Positions 8,178 through 16,185 of a DNA stretch of 37,977 nucleotides are shown here, piece by piece (position 1 is the first letter of the stretch; each line of letters starts with the position of its first letter). Location: positions 1-37,977 of the forward strand of contig CAIYZD010000381.1 in NCBI GenBank assembly GCA_903930585.1, in the 5' to 3' direction. The position numbers and the translations under genes are program-made. This DNA comes from an uncultured Geobacteraceae bacterium (GTDB lineage Bacteria; Desulfobacterota; Desulfuromonadia; Geobacterales; Pseudopelobacteraceae). Below the pieces are notes generated by a model. That model saw only the letters and a program-made list of their open reading frames with translations, had not been told where the DNA came from and did no database searches.

Positions 8178-9560
8178 GTGGCGAAAACAATGGCAAAAAA
8201 AGCGTACGTCTGTTCCGACTGCGGCGCGGAATACCTGAAATGGCAGGGACAGTGTGCTGCTTGTAAGGCATGGAGTACTGTGACTGAAGTCCGGCTCGCA
8301 CCTGCAACTACCGCTGGCCGCCGAGAAGGATTTTCCGGATCCGTTTCAGCAGTGACGCTGCTGGGGGAGGTGGAGTGCACTGAACAGGCGCGCTTTTCCA
8401 GTGGAAGCGAGGAATTCGACCGAGTCCTGGGTGGCGGCTTCGTCCCCGGCTCGGTGGTGCTTATCGGCGGGGACCCGGGAGCGGGAAAGAGCACCATACT
8501 GTTGCAGACCATGTGCCACGCGGCCGGGTCTCGGGAGGTACTCTACGTCTCAGGCGAAGAGTCACTGCAACAGATCGCAAACAGAGCGGCTCGATTGAAA
8601 CTTCCGACGAACAAAGTCAAAATGCTCGCCGAAAGCTCCGTCGAGCGGGTGCTGGAGGTCGCTGCAATCGAGCGCCCGGAGGTTATCGTCATTGACTCCA
8701 TCCAGGTCATGCACGTGGACGGAGTCGATGCGGCCCCGGGCGGGGTATCCCAAGTGCGCGAGAGCGCCGCAACCCTCACCTGTTTCGCCAAGACCACCGG
8801 CGTCGTACTTATTTTGGTGGGGCATGTCACCAAAGACCAGGCACTTGCAGGCCCGATGACACTCTCTCACATGGTAGATACCCAGGTAATGTTGAGTTCG
8901 ACGGAGGACGCCCGCTACCGACTTATGCGCACCACCAAGAACCGCTTCGGAGCGGTAAATGAACTCGGGATTTTTGCGATGACCGAACGTGGTCTCCGGG
9001 AAGTCAAGAACCCCTCGGCGATCTTCCTTTCCCGCACCGACAAGGCCTCCCCTGGGAGCCTGATCAGTGTACTATGGGAGGGAACCCGGCCGCTGCTGCT
9101 GGAGATTCAGGCCCTGGTGGTGGCTGCGCAGTACGGGACTCCCCGTCGGCTCGGAATCGGGCTGGACCAGAATCGGATCGCCATGATACTCGCTGTCCTC
9201 GCTAAGCATGGGGGGCTCACTCTCTATGGGGATGATGTTTTCGTAAATATCGTTGGGGGTGTCAAGACTTCCGAAACCAGCTCCGATCTGGCCGTGGCGC
9301 TCGCTATCGTGTCGAGCCTGCAAAACAAAACTCTTCCGCAGAATCTCGTCGTTTTCGGCGAGATTGGACTTTCCGGGGAAATCCGCCCGGTCTCTAATGG
9401 AGAGATGCGCCTCAAGGAGAGCTCCAAGCACGGCTTCACCCGAGCCATCGTCCCGAAAGGGAATATCCCGAAACAAGGAATAAGCGGCATGCAGATCACC
9501 GGTGTCGTCGACCTGAACGAAGCACTGGATGCCATAAACTCAATCAGTGAGGCCGAATAG
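8178..9560 (+). CDS. radA: DNA repair protein RadA
   Basis: 460 residues, the normal RadA length. An N-terminal zinc ribbon (Cys12, Cys15, Cys26, Cys29) is followed by a RecA-like ATPase with Walker A GDPGAGKST (98-106), Walker B VIVIDS (169-174) and the RadA-specific KNRFG motif (254-258). A C-terminal Lon-protease-like domain contains the conserved GGVKTSETSSDLAVALAI region. RadA is a helicase that promotes branch migration during recombinational repair. Translation probably starts at GTG 8178, seven bases after a GGAG at 8167-8170; an in-frame ATG lies four codons in. It converges with the UbiX operon, with only 43 bp between. Confidence 0.95.
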   Translation: MAKTMAKKAYVCSDCGAEYLKWQGQCAACKAWSTVTEVRLAPATTAGRREGFSGSVSAVTLLGEVECTEQARFSSGSEEFDRVLGGGFVPGSVVLIGGDPGAGKSTILLQTMCHAAGSREVLYVSGEESLQQIANRAARLKLPTNKVKMLAESSVERVLEVAAIERPEVIVIDSIQVMHVDGVDAAPGGVSQVRESAATLTCFAKTTGVVLILVGHVTKDQALAGPMTLSHMVDTQVMLSSTEDARYRLMRTTKNRFGAVNELGIFAMTERGLREVKNPSAIFLSRTDKASPGSLISVLWEGTRPLLLEIQALVVAAQYGTPRRLGIGLDQNRIAMILAVLAKHGGLTLYGDDVFVNIVGGVKTSETSSDLAVALAIVSSLQNKTLPQNLVVFGEIGLSGEIRPVSNGEMRLKESSKHGFTRAIVPKGNIPKQGISGMQITGVVDLNEALDAINSISEAE

Positions 9561-9603
9561 GATTGGCACAGCGATACTGAGATCTCGTTAGTCCAAAAAA
9601 TTA

Positions 9604-10161
9604 TCACTTCCACCTTTTCATGAGCTGGTGCGGGATCTCGAACTGATCCAGCGCCTTACCGACCGTCTGATTGACGATATCGTCGATGGTCTGCGGGTGG
9701 CTGTAGAAGGCCGGAACCGGCGGCAGGATGACCGAGCCGTAACGGGTCGCCTGTGCCATGAGTTCAATGTGCCCCAGGTGCAAGGGGGCTTCGCGCACCA
9801 GCAGCACGAGCCGACGACGCTCCTTCAGGCAGACGTCGGCGGCACGCGCCAGCAGGTTGTCATTGTGGGAATTGGCGATCTGCGAAAGGGTCTTGATCGA
9901 GCAGGGAGCTACAATCATGCCGGCGGTGATGAACGAACCGCTGGCCACCGCTGCGCCGATGTCGCCATGTTGGTAGACCACGTCGGCCATGGCTTCCACC
10001 TCGGAGACCTTCCAGTTTGTCTCCTCGACGATGGTGCGTCTGGCCGAAGGCGACAACACCAAGTGGGTTTCAATGCCGGTGACGTCTTTGAGCACCTCCA
10101 GGGCACGGATCCCGTAGATGCTTCCGGAGGCTCCGGACACGCCGATTATGATTCGCCGCAT
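9604..10161 (-). CDS. ubiX: Flavin prenyltransferase UbiX (prenylated-FMN synthase)
   Basis: UbiX joins dimethylallyl phosphate to FMN to give prenyl-FMN, the cofactor of UbiD enzymes. The sequence shows the family's N-terminal phosphate loop GVSGASGSIYG, the MIVAPCS segment, the LLARAADVCLKERRRLVL region and REAPLH, and the C-terminal LPPVPAFY. Length is about 185 residues, normal for UbiX. An ATG at 10176 is also in frame, but the start at 10161 (MRRIIIGVSG) matches the family N-terminus and lies behind a GGGGA. It is the last gene of a five-gene minus-strand array. It could serve both the UbiD at 4015 and the one at 13014. Confidence 0.92.
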   Translation of the reverse strand: MRRIIIGVSGASGSIYGIRALEVLKDVTGIETHLVLSPSARRTIVEETNWKVSEVEAMADVVYQHGDIGAAVASGSFITAGMIVAPCSIKTLSQIANSHNDNLLARAADVCLKERRRLVLLVREAPLHLGHIELMAQATRYGSVILPPVPAFYSHPQTIDDIVNQTVGKALDQFEIPHQLMKRWK

Positions 10162-10179
10162 AATTTTTGTCCCCATTGT

Positions 10180-11259
10180 TTAGTTACAGTTATGACATCG
10201 CTTTTGCACAACAATGAGCAGGTGCTGGCCAAAGGCATTGATGAAGGGAACCTTTTGGAGAAACTTTTCCATACGGCCTACCGTATGTCTTATCCTATCC
10301 AGATCCCCTCCGGATAAATACTCTAGAATAAGATACGGCGCAACCTCGATTTCAAACGACCCTTGCCACAGAATATCGAAGCCGTTATCCTCAAACATCC
10401 CTTTCAACTGCTGCCGGGAAAAGTTGTAATGGATGCCGTATTCAGGTTCAGGATTTCTCCAGTTGTATTCGCGGGTGGCGTGAAGGTTGTGGTAAGGCGG
10501 AAGTATCTGGTCGAAAATCAAGCTCACCATCTTCTCCAACAAACGGAATGGATTGAGACTGTAATCGATATTGTGGAGACTGGGTACGGAAAGTACAGCT
10601 ATACCGCCTTCTTGAAGAAGGTCATAACAGTTCTGCACGCCTTTAGCCGGGTCGAGAAGGTGCTCCAGTACTTCAGTCATAAGGATGGTGCTGAAGAGAT
10701 TGCGGCCGAAGGGAGGATGGAGGATATCTCCTGCGACGAAAGCAGGCTTCGGGACGCTTCCCTCCATTGTTCCAATCTTCTCCATAGCTATGGAAAGCTT
10801 GATTTCATCAAGATCCAGACCGATTACTTCTTCGGACAAGTTCTGCGCGATATAAAAAGTGTCTTCTCCGAAGCCGCATCCATAATCCAGCCATGGGCCT
10901 CCCTTTCTCCCATAGCGATGAAGCAGTTCCCTCACCCTCTGATACTTCTCGTAATAAAAAAAACGTTCCAATGGCGGCCTTACGGCAGCATGCTTTTCAA
11001 AACTGTTGTAATCGTCACGGAGCGAATATTTTCTCTCAATAGAATATATGTCCCAGAGAGTCATTCCTTCTTTTACGCATGTTGAGTGCCGGCTATTCAG
11101 TACCGCTTCCCTTCGATACCTTACAAAGCCCAAAGCAAAATACGAAAAGGCAATGATCGCCGCAAAATATACTTTAAGCAAAAGTACATCCGCTACAAAA
11201 AGCAGTAAAAAAGATATCTCGATTGCCAGTCGTCTTTGTTTTGATGAGATCTTCATCAC
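10180..11259 (-). CDS. Membrane-anchored class I SAM-dependent methyltransferase
   Basis: 359 residues. Residues about 10-48 contain two closely spaced hydrophobic segments (FLLLFVADVLLL and AAIIAFSYFALGF) flanked by basic residues, which should form a membrane hairpin placing the enzyme on the cytoplasmic face. The Rossmann methyltransferase domain follows with the SAM loop LDYGCGFGEDTF, an acidic residue in VIGLDLDEIKL, and the post-I motif EVLEHLLDP. It begins at GTG 11259 or ATG 11256, right after the permease stop, and ends 3 bp before the first in-frame ATG of the UbiX gene, so coupling is very tight. The substrate is unknown; a membrane-bound or exported small molecule would fit the neighbours. 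Confidence 0.8.
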   Translation of the reverse strand: MMKISSKQRRLAIEISFLLLFVADVLLLKVYFAAIIAFSYFALGFVRYRREAVLNSRHSTCVKEGMTLWDIYSIERKYSLRDDYNSFEKHAAVRPPLERFFYYEKYQRVRELLHRYGRKGGPWLDYGCGFGEDTFYIAQNLSEEVIGLDLDEIKLSIAMEKIGTMEGSVPKPAFVAGDILHPPFGRNLFSTILMTEVLEHLLDPAKGVQNCYDLLQEGGIAVLSVPSLHNIDYSLNPFRLLEKMVSLIFDQILPPYHNLHATREYNWRNPEPEYGIHYNFSRQQLKGMFEDNGFDILWQGSFEIEVAPYLILEYLSGGDLDRIRHTVGRMEKFLQKVPFINAFGQHLLIVVQKRCHNCN

Positions 11260-11262
11260 CGG

Positions 11263-12066
11263 TTACTCGGACATCCTGGCTAATAAACCTTTACGCCGCG
11301 CGTTCCTCACCGCATAGCATAAAGAACTGAAGGCAATGACATTATAAATGGCCGTAAGCAGGAATCCCCAGAGAAGAGGATGGTGAGTTTTGGGAGCAAA
11401 GCCGTAAAAAGAACGAAAGTACTCTAAAAAGTGGGTAAGGGGTATCAGGTACGCCACATATGAAAGTGGCAGAGGCAGGACATCGACGGGATAATAGATG
11501 CCGCTGAGGAGAGTCAGAATGCTCACGATGGAGGTGGCGCCCACATGGGCTCGCCCCCCGAAACGGAAGGCAAGGGCGCATACCGAAATGCCGACGGAGG
11601 CGGAAAAAAAGACCAGCCCCGCAAAAAACAGCAGGAGACGGGCTATGCCGGAATCGAAAAAGTTGAGATGGAATAATTGAGAGGATACAGCGCACATGAG
11701 CAGAAAAACTATGGAAGAGTGAAACACCCCCATTAACCATGAGCCTGCAACAAGATGAAATGGGTTTATGGGCGCTACCATCTCATGTTTGAGGCTTTTA
11801 TTCCATATGCTGTAGAGAATGACATACGCCATGTCCAACTGGCCGATCTGGATTACACTGAAGGCGATCACACCTATGAGTACGAATTCGATACTCTTCG
11901 GATCAACCTTCAGGAAACGCGTGAGGAGCCCAACGGAAACAAGACTGATGAAAGGCCAGAAGAGAATCTCGACGAGATGAAAGATCCTCTTTCTGGTGAT
12001 GAGCATGTTTTTATAGGCAAAACCATTAATTTGGATGAGGTGCTTTCGAAAGTTCAAGAAATACAT
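11263..12066 (-). CDS. ABC-2 type transporter permease
   Basis: 267 residues with six predicted hydrophobic segments and the ABC-2 arrangement, including a final block with SGIYYPVDVLPLPLSYVAYLIPLTHFLE, here described by its ends SGIYYPVDVLP and YLIPLTHFLE, typical of DrrB/NodJ-like exporters. It overlaps the ATPase gene by 41 bp. GGAGG directly touches the ATG at 12066, too close for good initiation, while a TTG at 12057 sits nine bases after it, so the real start may be the TTG. With the ATPase it should form an exporter. The cargo is unknown; the neighbourhood suggests a flavin cofactor, an aromatic acid or a methylated product. Confidence 0.85.
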   Translation of the reverse strand: MYFLNFRKHLIQINGFAYKNMLITRKRIFHLVEILFWPFISLVSVGLLTRFLKVDPKSIEFVLIGVIAFSVIQIGQLDMAYVILYSIWNKSLKHEMVAPINPFHLVAGSWLMGVFHSSIVFLLMCAVSSQLFHLNFFDSGIARLLLFFAGLVFFSASVGISVCALAFRFGGRAHVGATSIVSILTLLSGIYYPVDVLPLPLSYVAYLIPLTHFLEYFRSFYGFAPKTHHPLLWGFLLTAIYNVIAFSSLCYAVRNARRKGLLARMSE

Positions 12067-12982
12067 CCTCCAAATCCGGCTTTATGATCTCAATGTCCTG
12101 CAGAATAATATTCCCTTGTAACACGAGCGTTCTCATCAGAGTATCGAGCCTCTTTCTGTGATCGTCGACGGTTATGGTAACGAGATTTTCCGTGACCTCC
12201 ACTTCCAAAATGCCAGTAAGAGAGGTGATACCGCAGGGGGCCAAGGAGGGGCCGTCGTAACGAATCCTGATGGTATCGCCCCATCGTACCTTGCTCTTCA
12301 GATTCTTTGCATTTCCGTGGGCGATGATCCTGCCGGCCTGAAGAAATGAAATGTGATCACTGAGCTCCTCGGCTTCATCCATGTTGTGAGTTGTTAGAAC
12401 TATGGTCAACCCATCTTCCCTGTTCATCTCCTTCAGACTCGACCGTATCGACTCGGAAATTTGAGGATCAAGACCGACGGTGGGTTCGTCCAGAAATAGG
12501 ACTCGGGGTTCGTTCATCAAAGATTTTGCCAGCGCCAGGCGCTGTTTTGTCCCTGTTGAAAGGCGGTTAAACGGCGTATTCCTGTGCGTTTGAAGCTGAA
12601 ACATCTCGATGAGGCGGTCTATCTTTTTCCTTCTCTTCGGTCCCGCCATGCCATACAGCATGCCGTAATAATTGAGGTTCTCTGCAACAGAGAAAATGTC
12701 GGTAAAATTCGCGTTGCCGCTGGTTACGTTGACAACCTCCCTGATTTTGCCCGATTGGCTGCGAAGATCGAAGCCGCAAACTTCGCCGGTGCCTTTATCG
12801 GGAAAGAGCAGCGTGGTCATAATCGAGATGAGTGTAGTCTTTCCCGCCCCATTAGGGCCAATCAAGGTAAAGATCGTTCCCTGCTCAATCTCAAGGTCGA
12901 TTCCTTGCAATGCATGGACTGGTTCGCCCGTTCCGTCAGGCAAATAGCTCTTTGCGATACCGCTGAGGGAAATTATCTTCAT
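12026..12982 (-). CDS. ABC transporter ATP-binding protein (ABC-2 exporter)
   Basis: 318 residues. A complete nucleotide-binding domain: Walker A GPNGAGKTT (42-50), signature LSTGTKQRLA (141-150), Walker B VLFLDEP (161-167), D-loop GLDP, and switch histidine His199 (LTTHNMDEAEE). A C-terminal extension of about 90 residues follows, common in DrrA/NatA-like exporter ATPases. It lies 31 bp downstream of the exported-type UbiD gene and overlaps the permease gene that follows. There is no substrate-binding protein gene nearby, which supports export rather than uptake. No good ribosome binding site is seen before its ATG, so translation may depend on upstream coupling. Confidence 0.88.
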   Translation of the reverse strand: MKIISLSGIAKSYLPDGTGEPVHALQGIDLEIEQGTIFTLIGPNGAGKTTLISIMTTLLFPDKGTGEVCGFDLRSQSGKIREVVNVTSGNANFTDIFSVAENLNYYGMLYGMAGPKRRKKIDRLIEMFQLQTHRNTPFNRLSTGTKQRLALAKSLMNEPRVLFLDEPTVGLDPQISESIRSSLKEMNREDGLTIVLTTHNMDEAEELSDHISFLQAGRIIAHGNAKNLKSKVRWGDTIRIRYDGPSLAPCGITSLTGILEVEVTENLVTITVDDHRKRLDTLMRTLVLQGNIILQDIEIIKPDLEDVFLELSKAPHPN

Positions 12983-13013
12983 CGTAATTCACTGTCCGTA
13001 CCAGGGCGTAGGG

Positions 13014-14468
13014 TCATTCTGTAATAACATAATCTTTTAAGTTCACCGCCTTAAACTGCACCCGTTCAAAGGCGTCGGTTCTGGGGTAGGGTGCAGTCGC
13101 ATCGATGCCGACCTTGGTCACGAAACCTCCTTTAACCATCGGGTTGAGAATATGCCCTTCCTGATCGGGGAGGATGATAAATCCTTTCCTGGCGTCAAAA
13201 CGGGTGGTGAATGCCCATTGTACATCAATGGGATCATAGATATTTACATCGGTATCTACAGCTTGAACCCACTGGAGGGGGGGGAATGCCTTAAAGGACT
13301 CACGGATTGCTTCATCCTGGACACCTTCTTTGCTCTTTTGCAATTGAATTACCGCCCCATAGAAACCCGCCCCACCCGGTGGCAGATATACGGCCTTCAA
13401 ATCAGGAACCTTTTTACTGACAATGCCAAATATTTTTGCCTCTGCGGTCAAGCCGACGGCATTCCATACCTCCTGGCCTGACAGTACCGACTGGAAAACC
13501 GGGTTTTTCTGGTGCGTTATCGCCTTTACTTTCATTACCCAACGGTCGGCTCTCGCGGCATAGTAGCCGGTGACCTCTGCAAAGGGGCCTTCGGGTGCCC
13601 TGACATTCGGGAGAATTTCTGCCTCGATAACAAATTGGGCATCCGCAAAGGCGGGGGCATCAACCGTCTGTGCCTTGATGAAATCGACTGGTCTCCCCAC
13701 AAGGTGGCTGGCGATGCCTATCTTTCCGGGACCCTGGCCAGGAATGGCGGAAACAAGCCATGGCGCCAGGCTGAGACCGTTATTGATAGTCACTTCCAGG
13801 GGTTTACCTTTCTTTTCCATAATATCAAGATAAGCGCCAAGATGCCTGCCGGGATCGATGAGAAACGTGGCGCTATCCTTCCCGGTAATCATAATGCGGT
13901 GGATAGAGAAGTTTGCGATCCCGGTCTCGGGGTCTTTTACGACTACAACCGAAGAATCAAAATAGGCGCCTCCGTCCTTCAGGGCGTGCTCAGGCACAGG
14001 AAGGTCATAGAGATTGAAATCCTTCGTTTGAATTACTTCGTTTGCGGGCCCCTTTTCGAGCACCTTCGATGGAAGGGCTGTCTTGTCCTTTTTCCACGCA
14101 GCTACAGCACCGGCAAGCACAAACGGAACTTTCTCCTTGGGAGTTTCAAAGAGTTTCCCGATTGTTTCCCTGTTCCACAAAAGGCCCATAAAAACCGGAT
14201 ATTTACTCCCTTTTACGTTTTCAAAGAGAACGCACTTTTTCCCTTCATACTGTTTTGCAATGCCGGCAAGTTCATATTTCGGGTCCACTTCCGACTTCAC
14301 GCGAACGAGATCACCTGTCTTCTCCAAGTAGTCTATGGTTTTATTGATATCGACGAGCCTGTCTCCCACCTCACGGAGTACTGCTGACTGGGCGAAACCG
14401 GTCAAAGGCATAAGAACCATCCCCGTAAGTACAAACACATGCACAAGAACTTCAGAAAGCTTTCCCAT
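13014..14468 (-). CDS. UbiD-family decarboxylase with N-terminal signal-like segment
   Basis: About 485 residues. ATGs lie at 14474 and 14468; AAGGAG is 8 nt before the second but only 2 nt before the first, so I take 14468. The N-terminus has a basic residue, a hydrophobic stretch (VLVHVFVLTGMVLMPL) and a signal-peptidase-I-like site TGFA-QS, absent from ordinary UbiD. The UbiD fold follows with every key residue present (numbered from the first ATG): Asn188, Arg193 (NFSIHR), His211 (GRHLG), Glu284 (VIEAE), and Glu295/Glu300 (PEGPFAEVTGYY). It should therefore bind prenyl-FMN and decarboxylate. First gene of the five-gene unit with an ABC exporter and UbiX. An uncleaved membrane anchor with the enzyme inside remains possible. 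Substrate unknown. Confidence 0.85.
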   Translation of the reverse strand: MGKLSEVLVHVFVLTGMVLMPLTGFAQSAVLREVGDRLVDINKTIDYLEKTGDLVRVKSEVDPKYELAGIAKQYEGKKCVLFENVKGSKYPVFMGLLWNRETIGKLFETPKEKVPFVLAGAVAAWKKDKTALPSKVLEKGPANEVIQTKDFNLYDLPVPEHALKDGGAYFDSSVVVVKDPETGIANFSIHRIMITGKDSATFLIDPGRHLGAYLDIMEKKGKPLEVTINNGLSLAPWLVSAIPGQGPGKIGIASHLVGRPVDFIKAQTVDAPAFADAQFVIEAEILPNVRAPEGPFAEVTGYYAARADRWVMKVKAITHQKNPVFQSVLSGQEVWNAVGLTAEAKIFGIVSKKVPDLKAVYLPPGGAGFYGAVIQLQKSKEGVQDEAIRESFKAFPPLQWVQAVDTDVNIYDPIDVQWAFTTRFDARKGFIILPDQEGHILNPMVKGGFVTKVGIDATAPYPRTDAFERVQFKAVNLKDYVITE

Positions 14469-14474
14469 ACTCAT

Positions 14475-14797
14475 TTCTCCTTTTATCGATGTTGATCCTG
14501 GAGCAATCCGTTTACTAAGATGCGGTTCTCTTCTGCAGTATCACCAGCTCCTTTCCCATCCGGTGCGGCACAACCCTGAGCCTATGACACATTCAAGGGA
14601 CAGGAATTTACTTTTTCAGCGGGGAGACATAGGGAGGGTTGATCAGGGATGTGCCTTTTCAGAGGAGTATTCTGACACCAGAAATGATCCGCTGTCAATC
14701 GTATTTTCTGGAGAGCGATCCATTGCGGGGGACAGGATGCTATGCAATTTATAAATTGCTTTGACAAATTGCATAAAATTGCCGTATTATCCACACC
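14475..14797. other. Intergenic region, divergent promoters
   Basis: No open frame here looks coding. It must hold the minus-strand promoter of the UbiD/ABC/UbiX unit, which I cannot place with confidence, and holds the plus-strand promoter of the ATPase gene at 14798 (listed separately). The string GGGACAGGAATTTACTTTTT near 14598 resembles repeat remnants that accompany REP-associated transposases in related genomes; this is only a recollection and weak. Confidence 0.5.
14744..14790 (+). promoter_or_regulatory. Promoter with palindromic operator-like site, likely leaderless transcript
   Basis: TTGACA (14761-14766), an 18-bp spacer and TATTAT (14785-14790) form a strong sigma-70 promoter. 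The expected start of transcription falls at about 14797, one base from the ATG at 14798, and no ribosome binding site is present. A perfect 16-bp palindrome (14744-14759) abuts the -35, and ATGCAATTT (14742-14750) is repeated inverted at 14766-14774, overlapping the -35: a good layout for a repressor site. Confidence 0.7.
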
Positions 14798-15961
14798 ATG
14801 ATTACCCGCGACGTTGAACAAACAATCCGCACCCTGCTGAAAGGCTTCCCGGTTATTACCCTGACCGGACCGCGCCAATCGGGCAAAACGACCCTTGCTA
14901 AGGCTCTGTTTTCTGATCGTCCCTATACAACCCTGGAAGACCCCGATACCCGCATGACAGCGCAGGACGACCCGCGCTCCTTTCTGGAGCGTTTTCCCGA
15001 TGGTGCGGTACTGGACGAGGTGCAACGCTGCCCGCAGCTTCTCTCTTACCTGCAGACAATCGTTGACAACGATAAACGTATGGGGCGCTATATCCTAACC
15101 GGCTCCCAGCAGTTTGGGCTGATGTCGGGAATTACCCAATCACTGGCAGGGCGAACGGCTTTTGTTGAACTGCTGCCATTCTCCCTTGCCGAACTTGCCC
15201 GTGCCGGTAAAGTACCAACGTCTGCCGATGCCATGCTGCTTGCCGGCTGCTATCCACCGTTGTATGACCGCGAAGTGCCACCTTCAGCCTGGTTTGGCGC
15301 ATACGTGACTGCATACATTGAGCGGGACGTACGGCAGATGCTTAAAATTCAGGAACTGGAGACGTTCCAGCGCTTTGTCCGCCTCTGCGCCGGCCGCACC
15401 GGTCAACTTCTTAACCTCTCATCCCTGGCAATCGAATGCGGAATCACCCACAATACGGCCAAAGCTTGGATATCTGTGCTGGAAGCGAGTTACCTTGTAT
15501 TTTTGCTGCGCCCTCACCACACCAATTTCAACAAACGGCTGGTGAAAATGCCGAAACTGTATTTTTATGATGTCGGTCTGGTTTCATGGCTGCTGGGCAT
15601 ACGAACCACAGAGCATATGAACCCCCATCCGCTCAGGGGAGCACTATTTGAGAACTTCGTCATTGCTGAACTGATCAAATCACGCCTCAATAAGGGGGAA
15701 CGCCCTCAGATTTATTTCTGGCGTGACAGCAACGGCAACGAAGTCGATATAATCATCGAACAGGGGGGGCGGCTGATGCCGATAGAAATAAAATCGGGCA
15801 AGACAGTCACCAGAGAAGCCTTTGCCGGAGTGAACAAATGGAGGGATCTTGCCGGTGGCGCGGTTATGGAACCTACGCTTATCTATGGCGGCGCTGACGA
15901 TTACAGTCACAATGGTATTCGGGTGGTCGGATGGAATAAGACCGGGGACGTGTTGTCATAG
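14798..15961 (+). CDS. AAA-type ATPase with DUF4143 domain
   Basis: 387 residues. The N-terminal AAA_14-type P-loop domain has Walker A TGPRQSGKTT (about 23-32) and Walker B VLDEVQR (about 70-76), then a sensor-like ILTGSQQF. The C-terminal half matches the DUF4143 pattern, with a winged-helix-like segment (GITHNTAKAWISVLEASYLV) and a nuclease-like end (FYDVGLVSWLLGI, then FWRDSNGNEVDIIIE and PIEIKSGK). The E-VD and E-K residues there resemble a PD-(D/E)XK core. Such proteins are common, scattered and strain-variable; their function is not settled, though defence or toxin-type roles have been proposed. The preceding promoter suggests a leaderless mRNA. Confidence 0.85.
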   Translation: MITRDVEQTIRTLLKGFPVITLTGPRQSGKTTLAKALFSDRPYTTLEDPDTRMTAQDDPRSFLERFPDGAVLDEVQRCPQLLSYLQTIVDNDKRMGRYILTGSQQFGLMSGITQSLAGRTAFVELLPFSLAELARAGKVPTSADAMLLAGCYPPLYDREVPPSAWFGAYVTAYIERDVRQMLKIQELETFQRFVRLCAGRTGQLLNLSSLAIECGITHNTAKAWISVLEASYLVFLLRPHHTNFNKRLVKMPKLYFYDVGLVSWLLGIRTTEHMNPHPLRGALFENFVIAELIKSRLNKGERPQIYFWRDSNGNEVDIIIEQGGRLMPIEIKSGKTVTREAFAGVNKWRDLAGGAVMEPTLIYGGADDYSHNGIRVVGWNKTGDVLS

Positions 15962-16105
15962 CTGAACTTGTTCAAGCTGGGTTCTACGGAATATATAGGT
16001 AACAACCCGGTCATAAAAACGGGATATTAGCCTGGAGGGGGGACTGCGGTGCAGGGTGTGCTGGATATCATCTTCGAATCGTGAACCGGGACTACTCACT
16101 TTTCA

Positions 16106-16134
16106 TTGACCATCCGCACTCTTCCCTTTATTGT
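16106..16134 (+). promoter_or_regulatory. Sigma-70-type promoter of ahcY
   Basis: TTGACC (16106-16111), a 17-bp spacer and TATTGT (16129-16134), about 50 bp before the ahcY ATG. I looked for an S-adenosylhomocysteine riboswitch in 15962-16185 and saw none. Confidence 0.55.
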
Positions 16135-16185
16135 ATGAAAATAAAACCATGAACAAACGTATTACCACACAAAGGAGCGTAAACC

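Noticed and set aside
15962-16185. SAH riboswitch ahead of ahcY
   Set aside because: Searched for because of the gene, but the conserved core is not present; only a promoter and ribosome binding site are seen.
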